From Exophiala sp. HKRS030 (taxonomy: Eukaryota > Ascomycota > Eurotiomycetes > Chaetothyriales > Herpotrichiellaceae): a DNA stretch of 64,000 nt. Below are positions 12,539 through 25,800 of the stretch, one piece after another. The translations under genes were made by a program, and so were the position numbers. The notes under the pieces were generated by a model. It was given only the letters and a program-made list of their open reading frames with translations, did not search any database and was not told where the DNA came from. The stretch covers positions 5,645,665 to 5,709,664 of the forward strand of contig JAHWDD010000003.1 of the NCBI GenBank assembly GCA_023897205.1, in the 5' to 3' direction. Position 1 is the first letter of the stretch, and the number at the start of each line of letters is the position of its first letter.

Positions 12539-14289
12539 CTAGTAACAGAATCTAAATTCTGGATGATCGTCCCCAAGGTTATCAATCTCATCCTGCGGCA
12601 AGCTCAGTCGCCAGTCCCGCTCTCCAAAGTCTCGCTTCTTGTTCTCTCTCTTCAACCCGAGCAGATAGCCTGTGCACAGTAATACTTCGAGTCCGATGAA
12701 TGCAAAGGAGACAGCATATCCAGTCAGAAATGTCGGTGCTTCTCTACTCAGAAAGATATTGCTGGCAATGATGGAGCCGATACTGCCAAACCCCAGAACG
12801 GCTGCTGAACCTACGGATCGTTTGTAATGGCCAGACAGATTTGACAGAATCCAGATAACGGAGATGGGCTGCATCGTGAAGACCCCTGAGCCCATAATGA
12901 AGATAGACATGTATTTGACGCCAATTGAAAAGTGCTGCTGGCAGACTAGCAGAATGTATGCCACTGTTGTCACACCGCATCCGAGGTAAATGAAGACTGC
13001 ACGTTTTCGTAAATGATCGCTTAGCCAACCAACCCCTATGGTGACAACAGCACAAGCAGTCCACACGGGAATGGTAAAGGCTTGAGCCATTGACGATGAA
13101 TAGCCGAACTCCTTGATGATGGTGGGCATGAAGAAACTGAGAGTGGCCCCGAGAGCGAGATGCTGCAGTATTGTAACGCACTAGGAAACACCCATCAGTA
13201 TCATGTTCGTATTTTTGGTAGCCATTTACCGACCCAACATAAATCTTCCAGTCCCTTGCGATGCTCCGCATGGCTGAATGCGTCAAAATGTCCATTCTTG
13301 CCTGCTCTCCGTCATCCTTCATCTTGGTTTTCAGTATTTCCTTCTCAACGGCTGTGAGATCCTTCGTATTCGCAGGCCAATCGAGGAGGAGAAAGTAAGC
13401 AACACCGCTCACCACAATTGTGACCAGCCCTTCGACGATGAAAATCCTAGGACAAAGTCATTACCAGCCTTTGACGGGCGAGAAGAGTTGATGCGCACCA
13501 CCGCCAACCAGCCAGCCCGCCCAAGCCATCCATCTTTGCCAACGCGAAAGCGAGTAACTAAGAATTGACTTAGCTATAACTCTTCTCTCGAACAAATTCA
13601 TGCGAGAAGCCGTACCCCACTCGATGCACCCGCCACAAATCCATTCGTCCAGATAATGGCGAATCTCTTTTGCAGCTCCCATCGTGGGTAGTACATTGTT
13701 AATAGGTACACGGACCCTGGTTAGAACTGCTTCAGTGATTATATTCGGAGAATAAATCTGCGGGACGATATACCTGGGGATATTCCTGCCTCAAATAGCC
13801 CCAGCAGGCAGCGGCACACCACAAGGGAGCCATAACTGTGAACAAACCCTTGACAAACAGTCACAATCCCTTTGATTAGTCGGCCCAATTAGCAGCATGC
13901 CCTTTAGAGCCGGTGGGAATATTTGTCTTGCGCTTACCAAAGAGAGCAGTAATGGTACTGAGATATATCGGAGGAGGAATCAGCTTCATAAGGATGTTGC
14001 TAGGAATCTGCGCCAGAATGTACGGAATCCAGTAAAGGGAAATGACGACGTTGTATTGATTCGAATCTGGATCTAACACACTCTGTTCCAATCCTTGGAT
14101 CCGCGCATTCCCAATGGCGATTTTGTCCATGAAAGCTACTAGGCACAGCAGATAGAGAGCTGGAACCAGTCTAAAATCGAGCTTCCGGGTCAGTCGCGTC
14201 TCGTCTTCCCTTTGGTGCGATGGAAGAATCACTTCGATATTAGACGGTTCGATAGTCTTGGACCTCCTTTTGGTTTGATTAGAGACCAT
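12539..14289 (-). CDS. MFS transporter, Dal5-type anion:cation symporter
   Basis: Six exons read cleanly on the minus strand: 14289-13938, 13869-13774, 13716-13616, 13557-13499, 13446-13230 and 13180-12539. All introns are GT-AG (49-68 bp), and the total is 1467 bases, giving 488 aa with no frame break. The sequence follows the allantoate/nicotinate permease family: an N-terminal cytosolic segment ending in KLDFRLVPALYLLCLVAFMDK, then GNARIQGL, QIPSNILMKL, GIVTVCQGFVHSYGSLVVCR, CLLGLFEAGISPG, MYYPRWELQKRFA and C-terminal DEIDNLGDDHPEFRFCY. Members import small organic anions (allantoate, nicotinate, related vitamins or acids) across the plasma membrane by proton symport; the substrate here is unknown. 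It is divergent from a regulator gene at 15094, with 804 bp between, suggesting a regulator-transporter pair. Confidence 0.9.
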
Positions 14290-15093
14290 GTTGACTTTGG
14301 TCGAGGACAGCGACGATGAGTGAGCAAACTGCTACCAAGGGACCAGAACGTCTTCGGGCTTCGGCTTTCCTGGAGAGGTGGGAATTTGGTCGACCACCGA
14401 TATGTGGCTCACTTATGTGAGTGACCACTGCCCCATTTGATTTTGCTCATTATTGTGCAACAAGTTCCAATTTTTCGGGCCGGGTCCTCACGACCTGAAT
14501 ACTTGACGCAGCGTTTTGGCTCCTAGCCATATTGGGTATATAATTAGTCATTCGGCTATTGAAGCTACTCAACAACATTTGCTTTTTACCCAAAAAGGTC
14601 CGTGCACTAAGGCCAAAAACAGCAATTTCGATAACAGGCTCCACTTCCAAAAAGCGCGGAGCACACCACAGGTTCGGTCCACAAGACAGTTCAGGAGCAC
14701 CTATGCGGAGTATTGCTTTGCGAAATTCAAATAGAATGCTTTCGAAAAGAAGAGATACCTTCAACCAAGTAGATCGGTCGAAAGATAGTTTGTAAACCTT
14801 GTTTCACACTCCTCCGATTGTAAATATTGCCGTCCCACATCACGCTTTCAGAGTCGCTACCCTCGATGGTGCGAGGCTTCGGCGCTGATTCAAAAACGAA
14901 AGCTGATGGCCAGTCGCTCAAAGATGCTTTTGGCAGAAGAAGTGACTATAGGCACTGGCGCCAGCGCCCGGATCCAAACAAGATACCCACGCTCCGTTGA
15001 ACATCGGCCCATCCCACGTCGCCGATCGACTGTTCGAGTTGTGTCCCTCATGACCTCAATATCACAAATTATTTGGACGGCCTTGGGATCCCG
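14290..15093. promoter_or_regulatory. Divergent promoter region between MFS transporter and regulator
   Basis: 804 bp separate the two start codons of divergent genes. I see no gene inside it and no clear palindromic operator. Both promoters must lie here. Confidence 0.5.
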
Positions 15094-17361
15094 ATGGACG
15101 CCGATTCGAGTGAATTGGTGTTTCTCGTGGATGTTGGGAATCTGAAGGCGTCGTCTCATTACGAACGCAAGTCGACCATCAACAGCCATGCTGCAAAACG
15201 AATGCACCTGAAGCGGAGGCAGTCGCAAGCCCAGCACCCATCAGTTAAAGGAGGTCTGATTTGGGAAAACTTTGTCCAAGGCGCAGAAAATGGTAACAAA
15301 GAATTGAGATATTTGACAGTGGAAGCCAGCTCTCCCAATTCTTACCCAGCAACAGAATGCCTGGCATCAGCAGATTCTGGGTGTCCATGTCCTCTACCAT
15401 CGTCGTCGGAACATTTGCCGGTCGCGACGCCTCATCCCCACATCACTGCTGCAGCAAAATTTCAGGTCCCGTCTAGTGTCCAGCCAGCTCATCAATCAGT
15501 CCACTCAAATGGGTGTCGCGCCCTGATGGGATTAGATCAACTTAAACACAGAAAGAGATATCCTCGTTTTGATGTCAAACAACCATATCTGACTGCTGGA
15601 GACTTAGCTATTCGATTCTGCAAAGGTAGCCCCCAAAGAGATGGAATCAGTTCAGAAGGACGTCTTAAGACCTGGGAGCGACACAGAGTGTGTCTTCCAG
15701 GTTGCTCACATGATTCCGACCTGACAGAGGCTCTGAGAGTGGCAAGAATGCCAGAGATATTCTCACCAGTTGGATCAGGCCAGAACGACCCGTTCGCCGT
15801 TTATCCTTTTACCAGCTCAAATGACGACTGCAAGCTTTTTCAATTTTGTGAGTCTTCCGCCAACTTGACCTGAACAGGACTGCTCAACTTATGACTTTCT
15901 GGCTAGTTCACAATGTCGTTGCCGAGGTCATATATGGCTATGGGCCAGCAGCACCACTGTGCTACCTACGATCGGTGACACATCACTTTGTCCACGACGA
16001 TGGCATTGTGCAGCTGATTCTAGCTTTCTCCAGTTTCGCTTGGTCGAGACTATCCACGGAGAAAGAGCGATACGAACAAACAGGTGTCATTCATATGGTC
16101 CAGGGGATCCAGGCTCTGAATCGACGACTCGGGGAGCCTGACCATCTCATCTCAGATAGCGATATTCAAGCAGCAATCATAATGTCAGCAATCGAGGTGA
16201 GAATATCGAGTGTTTCTTCCCTTTCTGCCGCTATTGGCCGGTACTGATGTGATAGTAATTCTAGGGCCGCGCAGGAAACTTGAAAGCTTTCAAAGTTCAC
16301 GTCTCAGGAGCACGCTCCATGATCAAACTCCGTGGAGGCTTGGACAAAGTGGACCCCCTCCTGGTATGGCAGATCTGCTCGTAGGTACATTTCAAGCCAC
16401 TGCCTACCGATGGTGGAAAACTTCGCTCAGCTACTTACCTCTAATTTATCAGGAGTGAATCTCGTATTTTTGAAGTAGTCGGGGTTGAGATGTTTCCTTG
16501 CACCGACCGCCACTTTGGCCGCTTTCTCTTACGATATCGACCAGACGTTGCTGTCTGCCATGCCGCATTCAGGAGGAAATCTGCGGCTTTGAAGCCGCCA
16601 GTGGAGGAGATTGAGAATTTCGTTGAACCACTCGACCTCCCACCAGACCTTTTCCTCTCAGCCTGCGTCACCGAGTTCGTGATGGTAACAGCCCAGTTCC
16701 GGGAGCTTAGTGAAAAGAGACTTGGGTATCAGAGAAATCTGAGTCCAGGTGGTTGGCGAGGCTTATCGTTCGCACCTACACAATGGGAGTCAATATCGAA
16801 TATTTTTTGCTCCACACTCCACCCCATACTAAGCCCGAGTCGTCAGATACTAGAATCCGTCACGATCAGCCAGAACTCGACAGCGTCCGAATTGTACACC
16901 CCGATACCACCAGATTGATCTGTCTACTCCATATTCACACTATGCTGTGGAGATACAGAGACAACCCGACGCAGGCGGAAATATATATGCTACGAATTGC
17001 ACATGAGATTAAACGGAACGGATTAGGGGCAACCAAAAGCCTAGACGCACTGAACTGGGTTCTTGTTTGGATATGTTTGAATAGCGATGGATTGCATTCA
17101 GACCAAGACGAATTGGGGTGGAAGGAGCTGACGAGACTGATAGCCCGCCTCATGCGCGTTGCGCGATGCTTGAGTCGGCGCAGCTGGAAGATTCTGGAAT
17201 ATACCTTGTTTGAAAGCCTTGGGTCAAGGCGGCCGCTCTACCTGGAAGACCTTGACGCCACACATGAACTTAGCAAGCATCGTGAAGACGAGATCAAGTG
17301 GTTGGAACCCGAGGTTGTATGGGAGGAATCCATGGCTGAGCCGCCTTCTTGGGAAGGGTAG
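15094..17361 (+). CDS. Fungal regulator-like protein with N-terminal basic His motif (frame broken)
   Basis: Exons are 15094-15847, 15907-16196, 16265-16380 and 16453-17361, with GT-AG introns of 59-72 bp. The N-terminus MDADSSELVFLVDVGN is followed by INSHAAKRMHLKRR, the signature of a large fungal family usually called transcription-factor-like (FVF/FV, then a basic SHAAK-x-x-H-x-R/K helix). The centre has NDPFAVYPF, AEVIYGYGPAA and LRGGLDKVDPLLVW, and the C-terminus has the helical fungal regulator fold with LICLLHIHTMLWRY. The frame changes between about 16720 and 16750. The apparent intron there would be 23 bp, too short to splice, whereas one extra G makes the total 2070 bases (689 aa). 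I chose the first ATG; the TTG at 15073 is not a plausible fungal start. It lacks a Zn2Cys6 motif. It is likely nuclear; its targets are unknown. Confidence 0.72.
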
Positions 17362-18910
17362 AATGGATGAGGGCTCTCCTTGGAGAGTAAATCTTGATAA
17401 CCCATCGAGTGATCTGAGTGATCCCTCGATGCATTGCCTCATCCAAATGAATAATGAATAGACCCTGGAAGTGTGAGAGGATATCACGTGAAACAATGAA
17501 ATGCGATCCGACAGCAAGAGCTTTGTCAACCGTTGAGTCACAAGCAGTAGAGCATTCTATTCCTGCTCGTAGTCTGGGTCACCAAATTGTCATTTCCAAT
17601 CTGAGAGTGGTTTCTACTGCCCACTACCTAGATTCCCTCTTCTTACAGCATCGAATCCGACTTCCACTCTGGTGGCAACTTCCCAAAACTCGAGTCATGG
17701 CTTTAAACAAAGGTTTGATTCTCCATCCGCGATGCAGTGAGCGTCCAACAGTGAGATAAGCGACGATCTGGAAGCGTCGGATTGATCGATGGAACAATAC
17801 AGCGGATATGGATGTACAAGACCAGACACCCATGTATCCGCGTGTGTGCCCATCACCAGGCACAAATCCAGCTTCCAGGTGAGAAATTTGATAGCAATAC
17901 GACTCGCTCTCCAAATTGATGCCCATATCTTCAGCACCCCGGATGGCCGAGAGGCCACAGTAGCCCGGTATGCGGCGGATTCCACACTGACTACCTACCG
18001 TCTTTCAGACCATCTCTCCAAGAGTAACGCGATGAATCCATCACGATAGTAGGTAAGAAAATCCTCCTCCTCGAACAAAGGCGCTAGATTGAATTTCGCA
18101 GTGCTCGTCCATATTTGTGGAGCCGTTAATATCAGTACGAATCCCTTTTTCGGTCTGGGAAGTGGCTGAGATGGCCGGACAGATTGTGGCATCCAGGCGC
18201 TTCTCGCACCACACTAACTAGCTCCAGTTTCAATCTTTTAAGGACGGAAAACCCCAGTTTTGTGGAAATTTCGTCAGTTCTGGGGACACAATCCGCGAAG
18301 TGTATGCTGCCCAGATGCGACCAAGCAACTCAGTGGGAGCGTTGAGCAAGCTGGGAGACTGCGTGTCAATTCCGCTGCCGTTATCAGTCTTTTGTAGCGT
18401 TGCTGACGAATTACCAAGCGCCGGCGCCACGGAGCAGCAAAAAGGCCACGTGTCAGGAAGGTCAAGAGTTCCCCAGCACTGCCATATCAATGAATTGGTG
18501 GCTTCGAGCGTCAAGTTAAGCACAGGTTCGCTGAATTAGTTTTTCGTGGTAAGAAGAATTGTTGGCGATCCGATCCTTCGATCGAGTGGCCTGAGGCTAA
18601 GAGCGATGCGATTGCCAAGTCCCGAAACGTTCGCCAATAAGACACAAGCATCAACCCTGTTAAACGTGCATCTAGCCGCAATAGGAGGCTGCTGCAGTGA
18701 GTCAGCGGGCATTTGGCACCCTGGTGCACGGGTATCCAATTAGTCAGAATGTTTGAATTCTAGTATAGCTCCGTATGCATTCCTGGACAGACAGGCCTCA
18801 CTGGCAGAAATGGATTCGAGCCTTCCTGGCGACACGACAGTTTCAACCCTATCTCGTTGTTGTTCAACCCATGCTCTTCCTGTTATCATAACGACCGACA
18901 TGCCTCTTTG
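17362..18910. other. Stretch without a recognised gene
   Basis: Short overlapping frames occur on both strands (for example minus 17995-18192), but none carries a motif I can name and no splice model joins them convincingly. Nothing is supported. Confidence 0.4.
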
Positions 18911-20571
18911 ATGGAGCAGCTTCAGCTATGTTTTGTCGAGGTGCGCCCGGAAAATCGGGTCCAACGAACCCAAGAGCTAGTCAGTGCCACGGTCCGCGCA
19001 CATAATGCCAAAGTTGCCCACGCCAAGCGAAGCGTTGCTGCTGAACAATCTGTCAAACGCCAGTCACACACCAACAAACCGCTGCTTGGCCGTTTTCGAG
19101 TGGCAGCATCCGGTAAGCTTCGAGAGAATGTTGAGGCCTCAAAGCATCCTCATTCTGTCGATGGTGAAGAAGGAAGAACTCGAGATCACGGCCAACAGTC
19201 GTTATACATCCTGCTCTACCGACAATGGATGGATGCCATCCGCAGCCCCATTTCACCTCGTACTCCCCAGCACATCGCAATATGTAGGTAACTTTCATTC
19301 CAGATAGATGGATCTTGGCACTGATTCTGGCAGACCAGCAAATGATTGTTCCCAATGTACAGCTTGCATTTCAAGTGTTTCATGTTCGCAACACTCATAA
19401 TTATGAGTTCCTCCAGTGGATGACACAGCCCACGACCTCGGGTTACCATGCCGGGGCAGCCGGATTGCAGCTGCTCTACGACCAGCAGATATCGCCTGGC
19501 TGTGGACCAACTCGAGCGTGCCTGTCGCACAAAGGGAAAGCGCTGGAGATTCTGAGGCAGACGCTGACAACTTCACCAAAATCCGTGCCTGATGATGAGC
19601 TCCTTGTCATTCTGTCTTTGGCGACAGTGGAGGTAGAGTCAATTCGTTCAACATGAGATCATACCGTACCTTCTAACTTGAATAGCGAACGGTCGACATG
19701 AAGGTCCATCAGTACCATCTCGAGACCCTCGCCAATATTGTGACTGCTCAGGGCGGCTTGGACTTAGTGGCAGAGCATCCTCGATGTACAATCTTACAGT
19801 AAGCCGATGAACGCCTGTTTTCTAGCGTGACCGACGACTTATGTGAACTCCTCCATTCCCCAGGTTCGACTCATGGTGGAGCTTGTCGACAGGTCTTCGA
19901 TATTTTTCGTCCCGCCAGTCTCTAGCGCAACCAGACGGTTCAAGTAGAACAATGCTCGCGCATTTTCGGCATCGGCTGAAGGACATCCCGAAGGCTTCCA
20001 CCCTTTGATCGTTGATGGGACGCTATCCACCAACCTCGTCGAGATTCTTTGCCGCCTCGCGTTTGTCTACCGAAGGTCAAAGCTAGAACGAGACGCTTCC
20101 GGTGATATCATTGGCATGCCATACACGGACCGACCGGTGTGGAGGACTTTCCAAGAGGCGTGCCCAGCGTTGGATGCTGCAGACGCAAGCAAAGAGAAGT
20201 TGCTGGCGATGGCCATTGTCATCTACTGCGGCGTTGGATTCGACTCCGCTCCGGTATCCAGCAACGCCGGCTTGGCCTCGAGGACAGAGCTAAGCAGAAT
20301 GCTCCTTCAATACGAGTGGGAGTCCGACTCTCGGGATGAGGCCTCCTGGGTCTCGTGCCTCTTTTGGATGTGGATGGTGGCAATCAGTTCGTGGCAGACC
20401 AGTTCAGGAAGAGGCCTTCTCCCACGTGGAGTTGAGCTACTCCTGATGCTGCAGCGGAGGTTTGAGAGGGTCAAAGACTGGAAGGCCGTGGAGGATATCC
20501 TGGTGGCCTTTCCCTGGAACGAGAGACTTGCCACGCTCTGCAAAGCAGAGTTTGAGCGAGTTAGATCCTGA
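18911..20571 (+). CDS. Second regulator-like protein of the same family (broken, possibly pseudogene)
   Basis: The N-terminus MEQLQLCFVEVRPENR, then AHNAKVAHAKR, matches the FV plus basic His/Lys signature seen at 15094 and 32052. Later pieces follow the family order: LALILADQQMIVP (about 19315), then DDELLVILSLATVE, an intron, then KVHQYHLETLANIVTAQGGL (about 19705), an intron, then FDSWWSLSTGLRYFSSRQSL (about 19865) and finally the C-terminal frame with EGFHPLIVDGTLSTN to the stop at 20571. The frame changes at 19987-19989, where one extra C would restore DIP-EGFHPL. The join near 19283-19303 is unclear: the only visible GT-AG interval is about 20 bp. Either the first half is degenerate or bases are missing. 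Function is presumed regulatory. Confidence 0.55.
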
Positions 20572-21690
20572 CACTACAGGGCTCTCGATCTCTGGGAGCT
20601 GGGGAGTTTCGCTAAGAGAAAGGGAACGTAGAGCGCTATGAGAGTGAGCTGGACGAGAACCACCGTTTGTATCGTAAAATCCAAACTGCAGCCTTGGTAC
20701 CGCATTTAATCAGCTAGCACAAGCAAGGAGGAAAGCTCTGGGGTAGTAGGGCAAGCAAGTATGCGGTAGTCTATGTAGTCGATAACCTCGAGCATGTCGA
20801 GAGTAGCGGCTCCCGAGGCTAATAAACAATTCGCATGGGGCGACGCCTTGGCTTGAATACATATCCGCTCTTTTAGATAGGCGGTAAAATGAGGCAGCTC
20901 TGTCGTGCTCGCTTAAATCGGCAACACAAGCACGTTGATTTGTAACACGAAAACCTGTCGATCGTTTGTTAATGCTTCCGCAAACGTCTCTCTGTCCACC
21001 AAAAACCCTCATGGAACACACTTGTTGTCAAACCCTCTTGCAGAGAACCGTTGCTGTGTAAGCCGTGTTGACGACGATGAACAGATTGGATTGCATTCTA
21101 AGACCATTTTGATGCGGATGATGAACACGAACACGACAGCGAAAATTCCGTAGGCGGGGCGCTTCGTTCGCGCATCTGCCTGGCATGCGACATGTGTGGA
21201 GCTCTCAAACGTTCAGCCCCGAGTGATGGTCACAACAGATCGAAATAATGGAACAGCACTAATTTCAGCAGATAGAGGAGAAGAGAAAAGGCCGAAACGC
21301 AAACTGAGAGAATCTGATAGAGCACAACGGTATCTATGCCTGCCGAGGATACTTGACCAAGCACGTCGCCCCCTCCAGCATCATCTCCTCCCGCACTGGC
21401 TCCTTCAATGTCGAGAGCCCTGTCCAGCGCGCCAAGCTAAGCCAGGTCCAAAAATGCGTTGGGCTAACCTCAGTGTATGACCCAGGGCTCTCACGGAGAA
21501 CCATTTGGCCAGCTAGATGGCATCCCGTTCCAGCGCGGGAGTAGCAGATATTCTCGAGCAAGGGAAAGGTGGGCCGTGGTTGATCGGTTGGTAGGTAGGT
21601 AGAGGGTGTGATAAAAACTTACCTCCTCTTGAGCCCGTCACTTCGGAGAGCCGTGATCTAAACTTCAAACCCCTTGTAGGACTATCTGGG
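20572..21690. other. Stretch without a recognised gene
   Basis: I see no supportable coding region, RNA gene or mobile element. GGTAGGTAGGTAG occurs near 21590. Confidence 0.4.
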
Positions 21691-22860
21691 TGGAGCGAAG
21701 CAACTGAAACCCGGAAACTACTGTTCCTCCTTCATAGCTCCGTTCGCAAGCCCGAAGTTCTCACTCATGTACGATATGGACAAAATGGAAAATTCATCAG
21801 ATGGGGCTGGGAAGCTGATGTCATGGCTGAAAGTGGTACTAATAAGACGATTCCTGGTATCGATATTCCGCTTTGGAAGCCTACGTTGAACGACATCAAA
21901 ACACAAGGAGTTCCAATTCGACAACTCGACGACGGAAAGGATCCCTTTTTTAGAAAGTCTGTGGACGAAGTTACAGTCGAATTTCTGTCTTTTCTGTTTC
22001 AATATGTCAAGACCCGAATGGCTGTGAAAGGATATGATGACCGTGACATTGTTCATATGGCTTGCACAGTTCCAGCAATGTGGTCCCGCGGGGCAAAGAA
22101 GAGAACGCTAGATGCCGTGCTCGAAGCTGGACGTCGTTCAACGTTTGCTTTCTGTGAAGACATATCTTTGGATCGTGGTAATCCTGTCGGCAGAGAATAT
22201 TAGGGATCGGTGGCCTCTCATGTTCAGAACGCTTTCCACTTCACATCTCAGCGAAGGCAGCGGAAATCAAACACAGGCCGAATTGGAACGAAATTACGGT
22301 TGTCTTTCCCATATCACCGTAAGATCAGAGACACTTTACTCAAGACTACTACAGAAAACTTCTCTAATACTGCACAATAGTGAATGCGCAGTTTCTGCAG
22401 GTGCCATCTACGCATCTTTGGAGAATTGCCTAGTCGAAGATCATATCAGTCGATCAAATATAGCGATCAGTCGCCATGAGATTTACCAACCGAAACTCAA
22501 AAGTTCATTAAAATTCGTAGCCTCATTTTGATACTTTGGAAGAACGGGATTACGTCCACGACTGCGTCGAATCACTGTTGAAAATAGTAAGTGGTTCAAA
22601 ATTGAGGTTCACTGAGAAATGAACAGTCCATTTCTGATTATCGATCAGGATGAAGTGATCCCTTCGTCAGGACTGAAGAAGCCCAAGCATCTTCATTGCA
22701 CCGTCCCGTACAACGATTCAACGCTAACCCTAACGGTTCGTATGCTTGTGTCCGAGGATGAGACTGTTGAAGATCACTATCCAGTTGATCATCCAATAAA
22801 TAAAAATAGTACGTTTCTTCACCAATCTGAATGGAATTAGTCAGGAACCGTCACCCTGCA
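21691..22860 (+). pseudogene. Hsp70-like ATPase relic (second copy)
   Basis: A frame running from about 21691 to 22203 contains EFLSFLFQYVKTRM, then VHMACTVPAMWSRGAKKRTL, the conserved VPA-W-..A block of fungal Hsp70-like proteins. Further pieces in other frames are GAIYASLENCLVEDHISRSN (about 22400), equivalent to the end of the ATPase domain, and IDQDEVIPSSGLKKPKHLHC (about 22640), the family's C-terminal beta region. The N-terminal phosphate loop and the central SEPEAAA-type block are missing, and stops separate the pieces. In this family such proteins are of unclear cellular role, often amplified in filamentous fungi. I treat it as a decayed gene, although unrecognised introns could explain part of the fragmentation. 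Confidence 0.6.
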
Positions 22861-25800
22861 ATGGGACCAAAGGCATAGGCCCTAACAAAACGTTCGTTTC
22901 GGGCGTCAAGTGCACTTTCATTCGTACAAATTTCTCATTCTCAGCACGAGTTATTCAATACTCCTGTGTGTAAACAGGCTCTCCCCCCGTACCGAACTCT
23001 TGACCACATTTTTGGAGACTAAAGTTGTCTGTTTGGGCATAGTTGATGACTTGGGGGTTCTTTATGTATAGAAGCGTGGGTTTAAGCTGAGCTCCCAAGC
23101 CGAGCTCCCAAGCCTAGGTTGAGGTGACCAGAGCTGATAACTCCCCGAGCGGAGGACAAGGGGGCTAATCTAATCTAGGTACTTTGACCAACTACCTATG
23201 TACAGCGTAGTACAGGTATCTAAGGCTCTACCTGACAGTACTTGGTTGAAACTACACACAAAGTACTCATTAGTACCTTACTCTGGGTAGTTGGCAGATG
23301 GATATCTGCCCGTCGTGGGAAGCCAATCCTACCGTGCAGGGGGTAACAGGACGATCCGGAGAACTCAAGCCGTGCAGTCAGTCAGTGGATGTGGGCCGTG
23401 TGTGGCGTTTGGTCCTTTTGGAACCCTTAGTCGTGCTTCGTAGATACAGTCATCGTTCCATGTGAACACTGGTTCGGGGGTCCAGACGAATGTGGATGTG
23501 GAAGGCCTGAAAAGACTTCGAATCGGGAAGGAAGAGAAGAGGCGTTCCTTAGGGCTGCAGCGTGGATGGATGATCTATGTAACTTGCCTGTACCTGTACC
23601 TGTACCTCGGTCCGTGCACAAACAGGATCCTTGCATGTCAGCTCTACTGCGTACGGAGTAGGTAAACCGGAGTGAGGGAAAACAGATGGGCGATGAATGG
23701 AGGTGAGATGTCTGGCACACTAACTACCGTAACTAGCGCTGACTTGTGGAATTCATGCATGTATGTACTTATGCCTGTCACGTGGACGGTTGCTTCCAAT
23801 CACCTACCTACCGGCGTCGATCATGCATGGATGGATATAATATATGACAAAGAACTTATGGAAAGGTGCGCAGAACGGGCATTGTGGTCTGACTCTGCTT
23901 AGCAAAAGTAAGGTCTGGATCCCGGAATGGATTCCGAGAAAGAGGTGTCGAGGTGTAGTGGTGGTGGAGGGAATGATATAGAAGGTTGTGGTTTGTGCTG
24001 GATTGATGTTGACGTGGAGAGAACCAAAGTATTGTAATATTGTAAGGGACGCCGTAGGGTTCGAAGGTGGGGATGAGTCAGTAGCAGTACTAGGTGATCT
24101 AGTATTTGAGTTGTGTCGAGGATTCTTGTGGCCGCTTTTGTGCAGCGAGTGTTAGTTGGTCATCTCATGCTAGCTTGGATACTTGGTAATTAACCTGATA
24201 ATTGTGCTTTATGTACAGTATACCTAGTACTCGGTAGTATGTACAAAACACTCCAAGTCAACAATACCGTATCGTATTCAACTTATGCACTGGCTCCGGT
24301 CGGTATCCAGGTATGTCAGGATCCTCGGTTTCGTCCTGCAGGTCTGGGCCCCAAAGGCCTTGTATTTCTCAGGGCACGCAGCGGATGGACCCTGAAACGT
24401 AAGTGATTCACTTCGGCCGACATCTGACTTGATCCTGGCCCCCAATCGATATCTGCAAGGACCACAGAAATCTAGGGATCTGCCTTAGCTGAGTGTCTGT
24501 CTGACGTGGCCCTTCCCCCGCCCAGTAGTTGACCAACTCCGGAAGGGCTGAAATTAACTGGGCCAAAGGTCGATTGGCCATTTGGGGTCTTTTTTTCGCC
24601 CTGCTTGTGTTGTGGTTGGAACTTTTGGATATGTGAGACGCCTTGTTCGAGTTTCTCTAACGCGGGTGCGGTGAGGAGGTGAAGAGAGGGCAGGGCGAGG
24701 CATTTTTCTTTATGACGTTTGACCTGTCGTATAATTTGCAAGGTATGTACATACATATCTCGGTCGGGCAATCAGAAGTCGACTTTTGGGGTCTCAGCGG
24801 TTGGCGGAGGGGGAGGGGTTTGACCGTTGGAAATTCCTTTGTTTCATCTAGCCGCCTGTCGGAAGTGTTTCTGGTCCGTGGTTGGGACGGTCAAGTGTTT
24901 GATTAATTACAAGGTGTCTACCTGGTAGATAGGCACGTCCGGCACGTATGTACCTACACAACAATTTGAAGTGGCATTTTATGATTGTTCATTGGTATTG
25001 AGACATCTGATGACCTTGTATATACCCGGCTCCAAGCCAAGATTGCTGATCTCGGGCTGACCATGGCCGAGTACTGAGTTAGGCAAGTAAGATACACCAG
25101 GTACTGATTTATGTTGTAAGTACTCCATAGCACGTTAGGTGGCCTCGAAAGGTGCATTGCGAGGCTAATCACGTACGGTATTGAACGTAGAATCTTGATA
25201 TTTGTGAGTGGTCTGGTAGTTGGTTAAATACGTAGCATAATTGATATTTATTACCTAAGGTGCCTAGCAGAGTCAGATATCTACCAATGGGGTAATTTAC
25301 GAGGTACTAATACCTACTGTGACCACTGTGACCACCGTGACCTACCTAGCAGATACTGACTAGGCACCTGCTAACCAGTTAGTCAACTCAACTACTGCAC
25401 AAGCGAGCACACCTCGTCGTGCTCGTCCCTACTACGTGTCCCTACAAGCGCCCGGCAGCCACTGGCTCCTTGGGCTCCAACCCTGCATACCAGCGGCAAC
25501 CGTAGCAGCCAAAGGCCCAAAGCAGAAACGCTCCCACCACTAACTAACTAACCAACGTTGGGCATTTGACTACGGAGATAATATCTACCATTACCATCGC
25601 CATCACCATCAAGGCCATCACCACTACGCGTGCTCTCGTCCCTCTTCCTCAATAACTGCCTGCTACAACAAGACTCCTTCTCCCACCACTACTTCCGAAC
25701 AAAATATCAATTCCTCGATTACCAATTTCTTATACCCGATTATTACATCCAACTTCGACACGCATCCACAGAGCCACCAGGCAATCCTGACCCATCTGTG

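Noticed and set aside
16722..16744. A 23-bp intron in the regulator at 15 kb
   Set aside because: Far below the usual minimum intron length; a missing base is more likely.
22722..22734. Telomere-like CTAACCCTAAC
   Set aside because: Only about one and a half units inside the Hsp70-like relic; chance.
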